Assembly (NCBI GenBank): GCA_014706295.1
Contig: JACSVZ010000002.1
Location: 107,628,547 to 107,692,546, forward strand
Direction of reading: 5' to 3'
Origin: Lycocorax pyrrhopterus obiensis
Lineage: Eukaryota; Chordata; Aves; Passeriformes; Paradisaeidae
DNA: 64,000 bases
Shown: positions 26,054 to 39,124 of the stretch, in pieces
Position numbering within the stretch: the first letter of the stretch is position 1
Layout: each line of letters opens with the position of its first letter
Notes under the pieces: generated by a model
Told to the model about the DNA's origin: nothing
The model's database searches: none
The model's input: only the letters and a program-made list of their open reading frames with translations
Translations under genes and position numbers: made by a program

Positions 26054-27614
26054 AAAAAAAGGTCAAAGTAGATAGCTAGTCTCCTACTTAGAAGACTTCT
26101 CACATTGGAAAAAGCAAGTTGATAAAATAATTAGTTGCAGACCTCATAAACTTTGTACCTCATATATTTATCACAAGGACAGAGCCAGCGTTTTCTGGTA
26201 AGCCACAGAAAATTATTTTTCTTCATCTGGAATGTTTTATTCCACCACATAAAAGAAAATGGTAGTCAGATAAGCAGACTTCTTTCCCCCTCCTGGCTCA
26301 TCAACTTAATTTATCACATATATGCTCACTGCTACTGACTGATGAAATGGAGAGATATGCTGTACTAAACCCACAGGGAACAGAGATGGAGATGATAGTT
26401 ACGTAGCATTGAAATACGAGATGAATCAGAAAAAAAGCAGAATTCAAACCAAAACTCTCTTCTGCAGGGTGAGAAGGCAATTACAGTGAAAGGAGCAGCA
26501 AGGAACGCTTTGAAAATATGTATACTGAATTTGAATGGTCATTTTGGATATGGAGTGACTTCTTTGTGGTAGCTGAGCATGTAGGCATGAGCAGGGGACA
26601 TGAACAAGAAAAGTGTATCGTTCAAGCAGATGTTCCTAAGAGTCCATTTGTCATCACAGTTCCAGGAAATCATCTCAGCATAAATTAACAGATAATCTGT
26701 CAGTACTTAATCTCACATATATGGATTCTGCATTGGAATGGTTCTATCATTGGACAAAACCAGATCAGAGTGTTCCACTATTTCTGATTTTAAAGGAAAA
26801 AAGAAAAGCAGATTTTGATACATTTTAATATCTGGAACAACTTTATTTTCCAGAACATAAAGAAAAACATTAAAAAAACATTAGCAGTAGCCCTGTGCTT
26901 TGAAAACATATTGCAAACACCTACATCATATCACCTCCAAAACTAGTGCATTTGATACTTTGGTTTTTTTCTGAGAAGTGGAGAAATATGATTTTCAAGC
27001 ATTTAAGAATTATAGCACCAATTCATTGATCTGTGAAGAAATCAACAGTTGATGGTTCTTATGGCATTAAGCAGCAATTTATGTTATACCATGGAATATA
27101 TGAAACATATAAACGTGTAAAACTCTACAGAAGTTTCTCAGCTAATCAAGATTGTATTACTCATACAGAGCACAGGAGATGACAAAGAAGAATGCCTATG
27201 CATGTTCATTTGTGTATAGTTTTATCTACTTGGTAGATGATGAGACTCTTTCCTTTTCAAAGGAAAAGTTTTAAATTATAGATCGTAATGCAATGTTGGC
27301 ATGATACAGTACTGTGTATCAATTCACTTTATGGAGCTGTTATGAAGTTAACCTACATACCACTCTGACTCTGTGAATATTAAAATTCTGATTAAAAAGT
27401 GTTGACCTGATTCTTTCTTTCTAGCTCATATTCTACCAGTCTTACACTAACGTAAATCAACTTAAATTAATGGATTTCAACTAGCATTAGACTGAGATAA
27501 GAATTTAGAACTGGCTCTGATAAATATGCAAGGGGTGACTTTTCTAATGTGGCTTACTTTGGAAAATATTACCAGAGCATAATTCATGTAATAAAAAACA
27601 CAGGAAACTTTTTG

Positions 27615-27660
27615 GTTATATATATGTAAAAAATACATATATGTATATGAATTATATATA
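27615..27660. repeat. AT-rich tract with TATATG units
   Basis: An irregular run of TATA, ACATAT and ATGTAT words. It is simple sequence, prone to length change. Confidence 0.7.
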
Positions 27661-30600
27661 AACTTTGACTTGCTTTGTAAACCAACATGAAAGATTTCCA
27701 TCAATATAATGCATTGATTTAATGATTGAAAAAAATATAAAAATATCTGCATTTTTAAGTTTTAAATAACTATGAAGAGGAGAGGAAGTGTATTTCTATA
27801 TAGTTTCTGAAAAGAGAATGGGATTTTCTGTTCTTCAAAGAAAGCTGTTCTTATGAGCCCTTTAGGTATTCATAAATCTCCAGCTTACAATCTCACTGCA
27901 GACAGCAAGGTGTCTGGGCAGCTTCTGTACTCAGCCTTATGTGAGCCATTTCATAGGATAAAAAGCTCCAGGTGATTCCACAATAGCAGGGCTGAATATT
28001 ACCCTTCTGTGCAACCCCAGCTGCAGCTGACTTCAATTTCCACCTGCCCTTGGGGCAGATGGTTTCAGAGCTCTTCTAGCAATGACCCCAGGCTGCCTTC
28101 TTTGTTCAGAATTCCCATTATGATGTCATATTATAGACAGATGGAAATAGTTTGGGTAGTCAGACTGTGCTGATAAATGCTCTGTCCAAGGCTTCAGGCA
28201 TCATTATATTCCAACAGTTTCCTATGCAGTCTGCTCCAAATTGAAAATGTTTGTTACATTTAAACACAAATCCACTCTTGATGCCATTCAATGAATGCAG
28301 TATGTATTGGAAGGAAACTTCAGATGGGAATCTACAGACTATTATTTCATTCCCCTTACAAGATTGGCACAAAATTGTAGGACTGAAGATGGAGTTAAAC
28401 AATGAACTTGACAAGCAATGACCGTAAATTCAATATCCGTCAAAACTCTATTTACTTCCTTCCATCACTGAAACTTTAGAAAACTCATTATACCAAAAGA
28501 AATGCAGAAGGACCAATGATATTACACTCTTCATTAAGCTAATATGTTATTGTACAGTGATAGATAACTTTCTATTCATGATTGTCATTCCAAATTTGCA
28601 AAAATGAAAAAAATACAGATAGCAGAATTGCCCCATCAGTACATGCAAATTAAATTTACGTATACAAATATACAGATTTATATTTGTGTGCTCTTCTTTA
28701 TTTATATAATTTTATGTAAACACTAAAATATATGAGTATTTATAGATAGCTGATATTGCATCTTGGAAAGACCTAAAGAGTGTTTTAAAATATTTGCATA
28801 TTCTTTTTTATGCACTACATATAGAATGTGTGTGTATGTTTGAAATCATTCATTTAAACACTTTAGAAATGCAATGACTACATGACTGGAAACTACTGCT
28901 TTGTTTGTTGAACCTTGGGACTGCAGGGGTATCTGAAACTACATTAATCAAAGAGAAATATGGGTTTTGTTATTCCTGGTTGCCTTTGAACCAGAAATTC
29001 ATTAAAGTGCACATCTCGAAAATGAAAAGTTTTGTCTAGAGGCTAACATGGCACGGGTTGAAAATTTAAAAAAAATAAAAATACCTTTCTGGTTTGCTTT
29101 CACTATAAATTTATAATTCTATACTTTTAATTTATTCTTGATCAAGGGCTATAATTTTTGATGAAATAAACCTTCATATACATGTACAAGCCACAAGTAA
29201 AATTTACTGCATCATAGACTGAATTGCATTTGAATCTACGTCTCTAAAGATCTTGATCTTTTTTGCCTACTGCAACCAAATATTGATATTTTGTAAGGTC
29301 AAATTCTTCAGAACTGCCTTTTTCCCTCCAGTTGACAACACAGGAAAATCCATTTGATGGTTTTACATCGACATATTCTTTCCATAGGTAGAAAACTATA
29401 AGGGAGGAGATAGAACATAGGAGACTGATTGTGGTTGTTAGTTCAATATTGTCACTAAATCTGTATTTCTAAGAATTTAAGGAGGTTGTATGAGCTGAGG
29501 CAAGGAGGAGAAAGAGTTAAATTTACCCCTTTAATTTTGATTGTCTTGATCTGTATTAGAACCTTAACTTCGGTTGCTGAACTTTTTTCCACCCAAGTTG
29601 GGATTTTGATATTATGCTATATTTTAACAGTCCTCCCTTGTGTCCATCTATCTAGCTCGGACATTTATACAGTATACAGTGCAAATTGCTTGACATGTAT
29701 TTTGAAAATCAATGTCAAAAGAATGACCATATTGATGTGGATATTCTTATACCCTGTGGCTCTAGAAGATATTTAGAAAAACTGCCAAGCAACCTCCAAA
29801 TACCAATTTGACAGTTCTTATCTTTGATACAATTAGCATGTTTCATATCTACTTATTTTACTGATGTTATTCAACCTGATTTGCTTTAGAACAACAAGCA
29901 CGTAAACAACCAGTCCATACAAAGTAGTAGAAAGCTAACAGAAATAAAAACATGAGAAAGCCTCGCAATTTATTTACAGTCTGTAGTTTTTCTGCTGTGT
30001 ATACTAAACAGGCATCTCAATAGGGAAATACATTGTTTTGGAAAGAAGGGAGGATATAGACATTCATGGATTGTTGAAATGTGGCTATTTTGCTCTAATG
30101 TTTAGGATTCTGATTAGCTATTGTGATAAAAATAGAACAAACTACAGTCTATTTGCTTCGTTAGTACTTCAGCAGACCTTACTTTCAATTTTTGATCTAC
30201 ATCTTCAATTTTCTTTGTGATCTTTCCCAAGTTTCACTTTTTGACTGTGTTGCATAAGAGAAGTTCACTAGGGAACCTTTTAAACAGACACAAGTGGCAA
30301 TTTTAATAAAGGCAATCTCTTTGCCAGCCTTCCCCATCTCAGGCAGTTTTTTCAAAAACTGGAGATTAAACTTAAGTTTTAAAATCACCTCTCAACACTT
30401 GCTTACTTTTTAAAGAATATTTGAAGGATGTTTTTTGGCGTTTTCTGATCAACTTGTTTGCCAGACTTGATCTGTGTAACATGATAAGTAATTTTTAAGA
30501 ATAGTCTTTGAAGAATCTTATAAATCAGGATTATTCTTATGCTGCAATCTGTTCTCTAATGGCTGAATTGGGAGCTACTGTGCAGATTTTTTCTCACTTT

Positions 30601-32210
30601 TAGAGCTATGAATAGCTATGAATACAGAAAAAAATTATATTTCTTTATCTATTTAAACTAAATTTTGTGATCTTGAACTGTTGTATAGTAGTGGAAAATT
30701 CCAGGTGCCAGTTCCCGTATTGGTTAACGCTGAAGTATTTTCTCACTCCCCTACAGTCTCACGATCTATTAAGGCAGTGAAGCCATCAAAAAAACCTTGA
30801 TGTAGAGCCTCACAGATATTTGCTGTTGAGAGCTAATGACAGTATTTGTTAGAAGCTAAACTTTGTACAGTCATTTATGTATGTTTCCATTACTTTGTCT
30901 CATGAGATCCCTCAGAGTGAATATGTGAATATTTCCTTGTTGGTTTTTTTTTTTGAGTGCATAATGACAGCCCTTAATACATGAGTTTGCTACATTCAGT
31001 TCCAATTTGAAGTTCCTGATAAAATATATGCCAAGTTATCATAGAATCCTTTCTTATGAACACATTTCCGTGTTATGTTAATGTTAGCACACCCACATTT
31101 GGAATTCTTAAAGTCTTAAGTTTATAATTTGCTGTATACTAAGAATTTTATAAAATAAAAAGTTTTTGACAAGCTGGGGTTTTTAATCCATTAGTACCAG
31201 CACCACCAAGTAGAATTCCTTCACTGAGTCCAAAAGATTATTTTTTTTCCTTTGTCAGCTACACCTCTTGGTTTAACAGAATCAGTGAGAAATCATCCCC
31301 CAGAAGACAACACTTTTCTGTAAAGAGACCTAAATCATATTTGTAAAACATAACAAAACACACCACGTTCCTAACTCCAACATTTGATACAACTTAATTT
31401 CCAATACTAGAAGACACTGAGGTTTCTTAAAAATTATTTACCTAAAGAGAGCATAAGAATATAGAATTCATTACAACAACTACAGTCAGCAGTAGCCCTC
31501 TGAGCACTCGTTACCTGCAAGTGTATAGGATTGATGCCAGGAGAAAAAGGCTTGATCTCACTAATATTGCCTTACAATCATACATCTATCACTTTATTAT
31601 CCTTCATTATCTTGTCATCAAGACCATATTGAGTTCTGTGGGATCCAGAACATGATAATGGATTCATTTAGTTTGAAAAAATTTTGCAAACAAAATAAGA
31701 TTGCTTGTTCTGTTAGACTGAAAAAGATCTGTGCTATTCAACACTTCTACAAAACATATGCACTGTCATTTGAGAGTGAAAACAATCCATTTTATTGGAA
31801 ATGCAGGACAGGAAGTTATTGTCCAGTTATTTGAAAAAATGTAAAAGCCACACAAATAAAAGGAATTAAATTCCTCCAAGAGCAATGACGGTTTTTAGAT
31901 GTGTAAAATAAATATAAGAATTTTTTTTTTACAGTTAGAGCAACTTGACTGCAAGTAAAAGTAATATCCTAAAATGAATTAATTAAAAATAAAAATGATA
32001 ACTTGGGTAACATTACTGAGGCAGAAGAAGAGATCAAATTTATTTGAACAGCAAGAAAATAGAAAACTATTAGAGCATTAAAAGCAGTGGAAAAATCTTA
32101 TAAAATCTCTCTTAAAAACATACAAATACTGTTAAGATAAACATTGGTATCACTGGTATTAGCCTCATTAACTGTAAATTTTGTGGGCTACAGTGGAGTG
32201 TAGAAAGCTA

Positions 32211-32923
32211 ATGTTGCTAATGCTCGTAAAAATTTGGATATTTTAGTTCCAGTCTGAACTTGTGGAGATGATTAATTTCTTGAAGAGAGCTACAGAAATG
32301 AACTAGTAACAAGGATTAAAGAGCTGAAATTGCTACATAAGATGAGATTTTATATATAAGCTTTTGTGCCATCGCACCCCATGGAACAAAGCCTGAAACA
32401 TTCAGTGCAATTCCAAACCCCCTGTAGATTTTGAAGTTGAAATTCTCTATTCTGGCCTGCTGTGCAAAATCTTGTCACAATTAAAAGGTTCCAGTTCTCA
32501 GTTCTTCTGCACAGATTATAAAAATATTGCTAGAAAACAGCTTTATGAATTAAACGAGAGAAAACATGAGCCGCTCCTACCACAGGAAATGAAGTAATGG
32601 GTACTTGCAAGCACAGTGATAAAGCTCATCAAAGGTTCAGTGCATGCATTTAATCACAAACCCTCTCACACCCATGCTGAATGGTTCTAATAAGGTAATT
32701 GTATATAAACAATGATCTAAAGTCTCTAAATTGACATACACTTCTAATCAATTTGCCTGTTACATATCAATATAAAGCATTCCTGATGTTATCTTTTCTG
32801 TAGCATTTTTCAAGCTCACCTGCCAAGAACACGTGGTAGATGGACACTTTAATCAGGGCTGTTAAGCTTCTTCCTCAAAGATCTTGAGGGAGATTGACTA
32901 GAGGATGTTGCTAATGCTCGTAA
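32211..32923. repeat. 675-bp segment bracketed by exact 19-bp direct repeats
   Basis: ATGTTGCTAATGCTCGTAA occurs at 32211-32229 and again, without mismatch, at 32905-32923. The match does not extend on either side. A 19-bp exact repeat within 700 bp is unlikely by chance. The length fits a target-site duplication of L1-type insertion, but the bracketed DNA (32230-32904) has no poly(A) or poly(T) end and no coding signature that I recognise. A local duplication or recombination event is an equal alternative. Confidence 0.5.
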
Positions 32924-33074
32924 GTTACACTTCCAGGTTGCTGTAGATACTCCGGAGTGTTACAGTCTGGAAAGTGTCTCCAAGAACATGCATTATCTTC
33001 TGCATGCATGACAAAGTTAAGAAATAGGTTCTCTACAGGAAGGAAAGTCTAAATTAGGGAGATTTTAAATGGAA

Positions 33075-34273
33075 GGTCAGCATCAATCATGCTTGACCAA
33101 ACTTAGAGTCTTGTATGATGGCATGGCAGGATGAGTTAAAGAGGGGAGAGCAGTGGATGTTGTCTACCTTGACTTCGGCAAGGCTTTTGACACTGTCACC
33201 CATAAAATTCTTGCAGGTAAGCTCAGGAAATGTGGGTTAGATGAATGGACAGTGAGGTGAATCAAGAACTGGCTGAATGGCAGAGCTCAGCAGTTTGTGA
33301 TCAGCAGAGCAGAATCCAGATGGAGGCCTGTAGTCAGTGGCATTTCCCAGGGATCAATACTGGGTCCAGTCTTACTCAACCTGTTTATCAATGACCTGGA
33401 CAAAGGGATACAATGCACCCTCAACAAGTTTGCTGATGATTCAAAATGGAGGTGAGTGTTGACATTCAGCAGGATGTTGATAGGCTGGAGCGCTGGGCAG
33501 AGAGAAACCTAATGAGGTTCAACAAGGGCAAGTGCAGGGTCCTGCATGTGGGGACGAATAACCCCAAGTACCAGCACAGGCTGGGGGCTGACCTACTGGA
33601 GAGCAGATCTATGGAGAAGGACCTGGGAATCTTGAGGGATAAAAAGTTGACCATGAGCCAGAAGTGTAACCTTGTGGCTAGGAGGGCAAATGGAATCCTG
33701 GCATAAATAGAGAAGTGTTGCCAACAGGTCATGGAAGCTGATCCTCTCCCTCTCCTTGGCCCTACTGAGGTTACATCTGGTGTCCTGTGTCCTGTTCTGA
33801 GCTCCTCAGTACAAGAAAGAAACAGAGCTACTGGAGAGGGTCCAGTGAGGGCCATAAGGATGATGAGGGGTCTGGAGCATCTCTCTTATGAGGAGAGACT
33901 GTGAGAGCTGGGCCTGTTCAGTCTAGAGAAGACTGAGAGCGGATCTCGTTAATGCTTATGAATATCTTAAAGGCAGGTGTCAAGAGGATGGTGCCCAGCG
34001 AAAGGACGAGGAGCAATGGCCATAAACTAAAACACAACAAATTTCACCTCAACGTGAGGAAGAACCTCTTGCCATTGAGGCTGGCAGAGCACTGCAAGAG
34101 GCTGCCCAGGGAGGTCACAGAGTCTTTCCCTCTGGAGACACTGAAAACTCACCTGGATGTGTTCCTGTGTAACCTGCTTTAAGTGATCCTGCCATGGCAG
34201 GGGGCTTGGACCAAAAGATCTCCAGAGGTCACTTCTAACTTTAACTATTCTGTGATTTTGTCATTCTGTGATC
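33075..34273 (+). mobile_element. CR1 LINE copy with reverse-transcriptase remnant and 3' UTR
   Basis: This is the longest CR1 in the window. The palm-domain start lies near 33153, with an aspartate-containing VDVVYLDFGKAFDTV segment. It is followed by an SGISQGSILGPVL segment near 33340 and the catalytic FADD box at 33429-33440 (Y/FADD in the family). The region after it (to 33706) keeps the typical CR1 RLERWAERNLMRFN and GKCRVLHVG segments, but in another frame. Lesions include an in-frame TGA at 33258-33260 where the family has Trp, a frame shift just after FADD, and a stop at the end of the 33446-33706 frame. The 3' part matches the CR1 UTR and ends in ATTCTGTG-type 8-mers at 34246-34272. 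It is a dead, 5'-truncated copy. Antisense frames within it are artefacts. Confidence 0.92.
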
Positions 34274-34340
34274 GCCATTAATGCGGACATTCAACCTGGA
34301 TAAAAACTCTGATAGTTTTTAGTAGCAGAAAGGACAAAAA

Positions 34341-34380
34341 TATTATTATCGTTGTTGCTGTTATTGTTATTATTATTATT
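34341..34380. repeat. (ATT)n-like trinucleotide repeat
   Basis: TATTATTATCGTTGTTGCTGTTATTG-like units grade into perfect ATT repeats. This is an imperfect trinucleotide microsatellite of 40 bp, close to the end of a CR1 copy. Confidence 0.85.
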
Positions 34381-34401
34381 AAATCTCCAAATTATTTTCA
34401 G

Positions 34402-34441
34402 AGAATCACAGAACATGCTGAGTTGAAAGGGACCCACAGGG
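34402..34441 (-). mobile_element. Short CR1 3' end fragment, antisense
   Basis: AGAATCACAGAACATGCTGAGTTG followed by AAAGGGACCCACAGG is a common antisense form of the very end of CR1. Only about 40 bp are present. It sits 130 bp after the 3' end of the long plus-strand CR1. Confidence 0.7.
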
Positions 34442-34698
34442 TGTTTCAGGGTTTTGTTTTTGTTTTAATTTGTATCTACAACAGGTCTACTTTGAAATAC
34501 ATCTGTCAAGACTGTTGGGGTTCCTTTAATTTCAAAATAAAAAGGATAAATTTTATGAATACATATTTGGATACCAGTGGTAAGGAAGGTGATGCTCTAA
34601 CCAAAATAATGGATTTTTGTTACCTACAGTGGGTTTATTGATTTCTAAATTAGGATGTCAAGCAGAGAGCTAGGAAGAAGAATACACATTGGAAACTC

Positions 34699-34733
34699 TG
34701 TGTGTGTGTGTGTGTGTTTACATTTACATTTAC
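34699..34733. repeat. (TG)n followed by (TTTACA)n
   Basis: Ten TG units (34699-34718) run straight into two to three TTTACA hexamers. It is a compound microsatellite. Confidence 0.9.
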
Positions 34734-37700
34734 GTGCACATATACATTTACTTGTTTACAATGGTTAGATGATCTTATTCTTCATTTACATAAATGGTCT
34801 CCGTTTTTCATAGAACACAGAAGAATAGACATTCTTAATTTTTGCAGAACTCAATGTTTGAACGGTCACTCAAAAAACCGAAAACAAGGGAATATAATTA
34901 ATTAGAAAGTTTTGTGAACATTTGATTAATGTGAGAAGTTAAAACCATTTGGAGTCAGCTCTTTTCAGTTCTGAGATGCTAGGAAGGGACCAACTGTTAA
35001 TGGTCCACTGAATTATAGCCTTCATAAATCTCACATGGAGAATAATTTTTTTTCTGCATGTCACACTTTTATGTCACTCCCAAGTCATGATCATTACCTT
35101 CCATCTGAAATAGAATTAGAAAAACTGTACAGAAGAAAATGGAGTTTGCAGAAGGAAAAACTTCAGATTTTTGTAAATTAGCCATTTGAAGACAGAACTT
35201 GGAAAAGGCACTGATCAAAAATCAGAAAATTTGCTCCTGACAAAATCTGAAACATGAGTTGATGCTCTGTGGATGCATCCTGAGAAGGCAATTTGCACTA
35301 TACAAACAGTTTTGACACTGAAATACTGCATTTTTCTTTACCAGGGTTTTTTTGTCCCCCATAAAAATTAGTATAGGGTATACTGTAACTAATGCTTCAA
35401 GAACTAGAGGGAAAAAAATAAATAAACATCCTAAAATAGATGAAACAAAGCCAAACAAACAAACAAAAACAAAGGAAAGGGAGTGGAGAAGAATAAAGAG
35501 AATTGAAAGATAATGTTCTGCAATTCTAAGTTCTTCTACCCAAGAGAATACTGTAGAACAGTGCCAAGGCAGTACTTTCTCTTGAGGTGAGGAATGTGGG
35601 GGCAAAAACTGCCTGACATTCTTACAGTACCAAGGTACTGTGATTTCTCCTGCATCTTTTACTGCAGGAAGAAACAGAGGCCATTCAGAAATGAAGAGGA
35701 AACATAAGTGAAGATAATGTACACCAGTTTTCTAAAATCTGATTCACAAAATGCCTTTCATGGGAAGGTACTTCTAAAGTTCACTGAAAATAAATGGGAT
35801 AAGTGGAAGAAAGAAGGAAAATCAGAACTGATGACAACATGACCCCAAGTAAACCATAGCTTTTAAAAGAGCTCAGGTGATTTAATCTTTTTTAGTTGAA
35901 ACAGAGACACGTCAAAGACCATGGTTCTCCCTCTCTATACTCTGGGGGTTGAAGGCAATGTTGAATCAAAGTCAGAGATTTCCAAATTTTTTCCGGCAAA
36001 CTCTAGTATTCCCTTGCAGATTATATTTTGACATGCTGGATCCTGTTTGGCTGAAAACACTGGACAAGGTTGTAACCCAGGTACAACAAAAACTTCACTT
36101 GTAACAAGACAGAAGTGTACAAAAATAAAGAGACATTGTAACTCCAATACAGTATGTTTTGAAACATTCCACAGAGGCTTTTAAAATATCTGCCATTGAA
36201 AGTAATGGATTTTATTTGCTTTTAAGCTCTGCTCTGGAGGGCCGGAATCAATAATGATCCTCTCCATTAAATCAAGACTGTTTCTGGTTTTCCTTGCAGT
36301 ATGTCCCATAATTTTATTACTCCATGTATTTCTCACAGGCTTCAGTAACTGATGGGCAAAACTACAGCATTTAGGCAAATTTTTTGCACCTGGTATCAAG
36401 AGACAAAGAGTTCCTAAGCTCATTTCATTTGTGACTCTTGAAAACTTGCAGACAAGTCATGTATTTCCAGCATGAAACTCCAAGTAATTGCACAGATAAA
36501 ACTTGAAGAGCAGAGGAAAACTAAAAGAGAGATAGAAAAAGAAAAGAGGACTAGAAGAGGATAGAGGTAATACACAAAAAATAGACACCAAAAGCTTCAA
36601 AAGGTAAGACGGAATCTTGTGATAAACAGAAAACAAAAAGAAAACAAAAGGTAACATTTTTGTGCTCACTTAACCTTCAAAAGGCAGCCTACAGAGGCAC
36701 TGAAGAGAGAGCTTATAGCTATGACTGCCTCTGAGATTTCATCTTATGTGAAAGGTGAAGATCGAGATGAATAATAAGATTGGCCTTTCAGGACCAAGAC
36801 TCTACCTATCAGTCAATTACAAAAAAAAACCAAGCACTACAAAGGAAAACAACACTTAAACCACAATAAAGAAGTCTCAGCAATCCCAGGTTTACCATTG
36901 ATTCAGTTAAACATGTAATTAGCTTTTTTTCTTTAATGTTTCAGGCAGTTTTGTTCATCTGACTGCTCCTGCTTTGCTGTCAGAAATTCAGCTCTCTTTA
37001 ATACAAAGTGTTCCCAGGACACCTATCCTTTACCCAGAGTATACCCAAGATGCTTGTCCTTTGGAACATTTAGCCTTTACAGTGTATCTTCCTTTCTGTT
37101 GTGGAAAATGAAACTTGTTCCTTTCTGCGTGTTGCCATAATATGTTCTGATCAGCAGAATTCATATGTCATTTTCATTTTCAACAGAAGCAGGGCACAGT
37201 GAGGTACACAACTGGTGCCAGGAAACCAGCTTCCCATTACAGTTCTCTGAAGGGAGCTTATTAGTGACACCATGAACCCTTCAACTGAGCCACTGAATTA
37301 CAATGAGCATGTAGACTCCAGTTCTTCTCCCAATGTCATCTATGACAAAATGCTCACAAACTGTACTGAAACCTATGTAAAACAATTTGGCAGTATCAGG
37401 ACCTTGCCTTTTTAGATTTCATTTTTCTATTTCTGAATCACCCATATAATGCAAAAGAAAAATAATAGACAAAACCCAGACAAGATGTAAGTGAAGGAAG
37501 CAGTGGAATGATTTGACTGGGACAAGAATGGATAATTGAAGCTCCGGATGAGGTTATGGCCAAGGGCTAGACCCATTGGGGCTGCCATTAGATGTCTTTT
37601 CAAATGTGCTTGGAGCCAGACTGTCCCTCTGAAATCATGAGTCAAAAACTGCCCTGTTAATAAACATACACTTTCAGAGCATTTTCAATCAAAATAGGAA

Positions 37701-39124
37701 AGAAATTAAGGTGAGAAAAAATGAAGAAAGGCATGAAAGCAAACACTGAACTGGAGTTATAGGGACAATTTCTAAGAAATCTCATGAACGGTAGATTAGC
37801 GTTGATTTCTTGTTATATTTCCCTTAAATAGAACTGAATTACAAAAAAACCCCAAACCCTGCTCTTTACCCTGCCTTCTTCTTAATACCGTGAAAGTCTT
37901 TCCAGTGCATGTCGTACCTCAGCAGTGTTAAAATGTTTCAGACAATGTGACTAGGCCCTAAGTTTAAATAGAAATCCATTTCACACATGTGGCCAGGCAC
38001 TCATTCTGTTGTAAGGAGACATAAGAACCTGTACTGGCAGAAAACAATTGTTATCATTGGATGGTCAAGTCTCTACTTTCAAGTATGTCATATGTGTTTA
38101 CAGATTCTCTCAATACCAAGCCTTGCTCTAAAATATGAGTGTGTGATTATTAAGAAGTCACGGGAAAAAAAATTATAACAGGCAATTATAACTGGCAGAT
38201 TAAAAAAATTCTAAAAGGGAAGGGCCAAAGATTGCTTAGACGGCTCAGAAATCAGTACATGCATCAAAACCCTTGGAAACTACAAAAAAGGTCAAATAAA
38301 AGAACTTACAGTGATAGTGGACTTGGGGAGAAACTGATGGCAAAAGTTTTTTTTTACTTCTAGACTGTTATTCTCACTTCATTGAGGTAGTCTCACTTGA
38401 AAATGTTTTAGTGAAAAAGAAATTAACATCGACCAAAGTATAATGCCAAAATCTTAGGAAAAAACAACATTCCAACATACCACAAGTTTGTACACAAATC
38501 ATACTTCAAAAAACATCAATTAATATAATTCCAGGGGAAATAGGAATTTAAGAACATCACATAACACACCTGGTCTGGGAGGTATTTAGAAACCTCAGTC
38601 AGAGTGAGAATTTTCTAACAAATCTGTGGACTGAAGCTCTTATTAGTTTTTAACAGATTAAGAAACAGAATCACTGAACTAAGAACAGTTAGTCATCAAC
38701 ATATTTTTCAACTGAGCTGAACAGAAGAGTGATTTCAGTGTTAGAAACCTGATGTTAGCTTGACTGGGGAATTGTAGGTAGTAACATAATGTAAGACAAA
38801 ACATAAATCTGTTTTGGGATTGAAGACTCTTCCATCAGTCCATGCAAATAATGCCATTATGGCTACAAGCAGAAGAAAAACCACACAGAACAGTCCTGCA
38901 GTCAAATAGGAATTTCACCAAAAAAAGCACAGTTTATGGGGGTATAGACTGCCCTTTCCCAAGAGATAATTAGAGAAGAAGAGGCAGATAGATAATTTCA
39001 GGGAACAGCTTCAGCAATTTGTCATACCTCAAGCTCACAAAATACACAAAATGAGAATTACATACTTCCTAATGCTTTACAACAGTGCCAATGTCTCATG
39101 AATGGACTGTGGACTTCAGAATTG
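34734..39124. other. AT-rich noncoding DNA, no gene recognised
   Basis: No exon or transposon family was recognised. An (AAAC)n-like run lies at 35451-35475. The minus-strand frame of 127 codons at 35222-35605 is hydrophobic because it reads pyrimidine-rich DNA, and it has no family resemblance. Confidence 0.55.
35451..35475. repeat. (AAAC)n-like simple repeat
   Basis: CAAAC/AAAAC units form a 25-bp low-complexity tract. Confidence 0.8.

Larger units (their letters stand above)
26054..33074. other. AT-rich noncoding DNA, no gene recognised
   Basis: Seven kilobases without a recognised exon or dated transposon. The block at about 27860-28110 is richer in G and C than its surroundings and may be an old repeat that I cannot name. 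The stretch includes the AT-rich tract at 27615-27660 and the 19-bp direct repeat bracketing 32230-32904. Confidence 0.55.

Noticed and set aside
33466..33855. 129-codon antisense frame
   Set aside because: It is the mirror of the CR1 coding region on the opposite strand and is explained by the repeat.
35222..35605. 127-codon antisense frame with hydrophobic stretches
   Set aside because: It reads the complement of purine-rich simple sequence (AAAC and AAAG units), and no motif was recognised.
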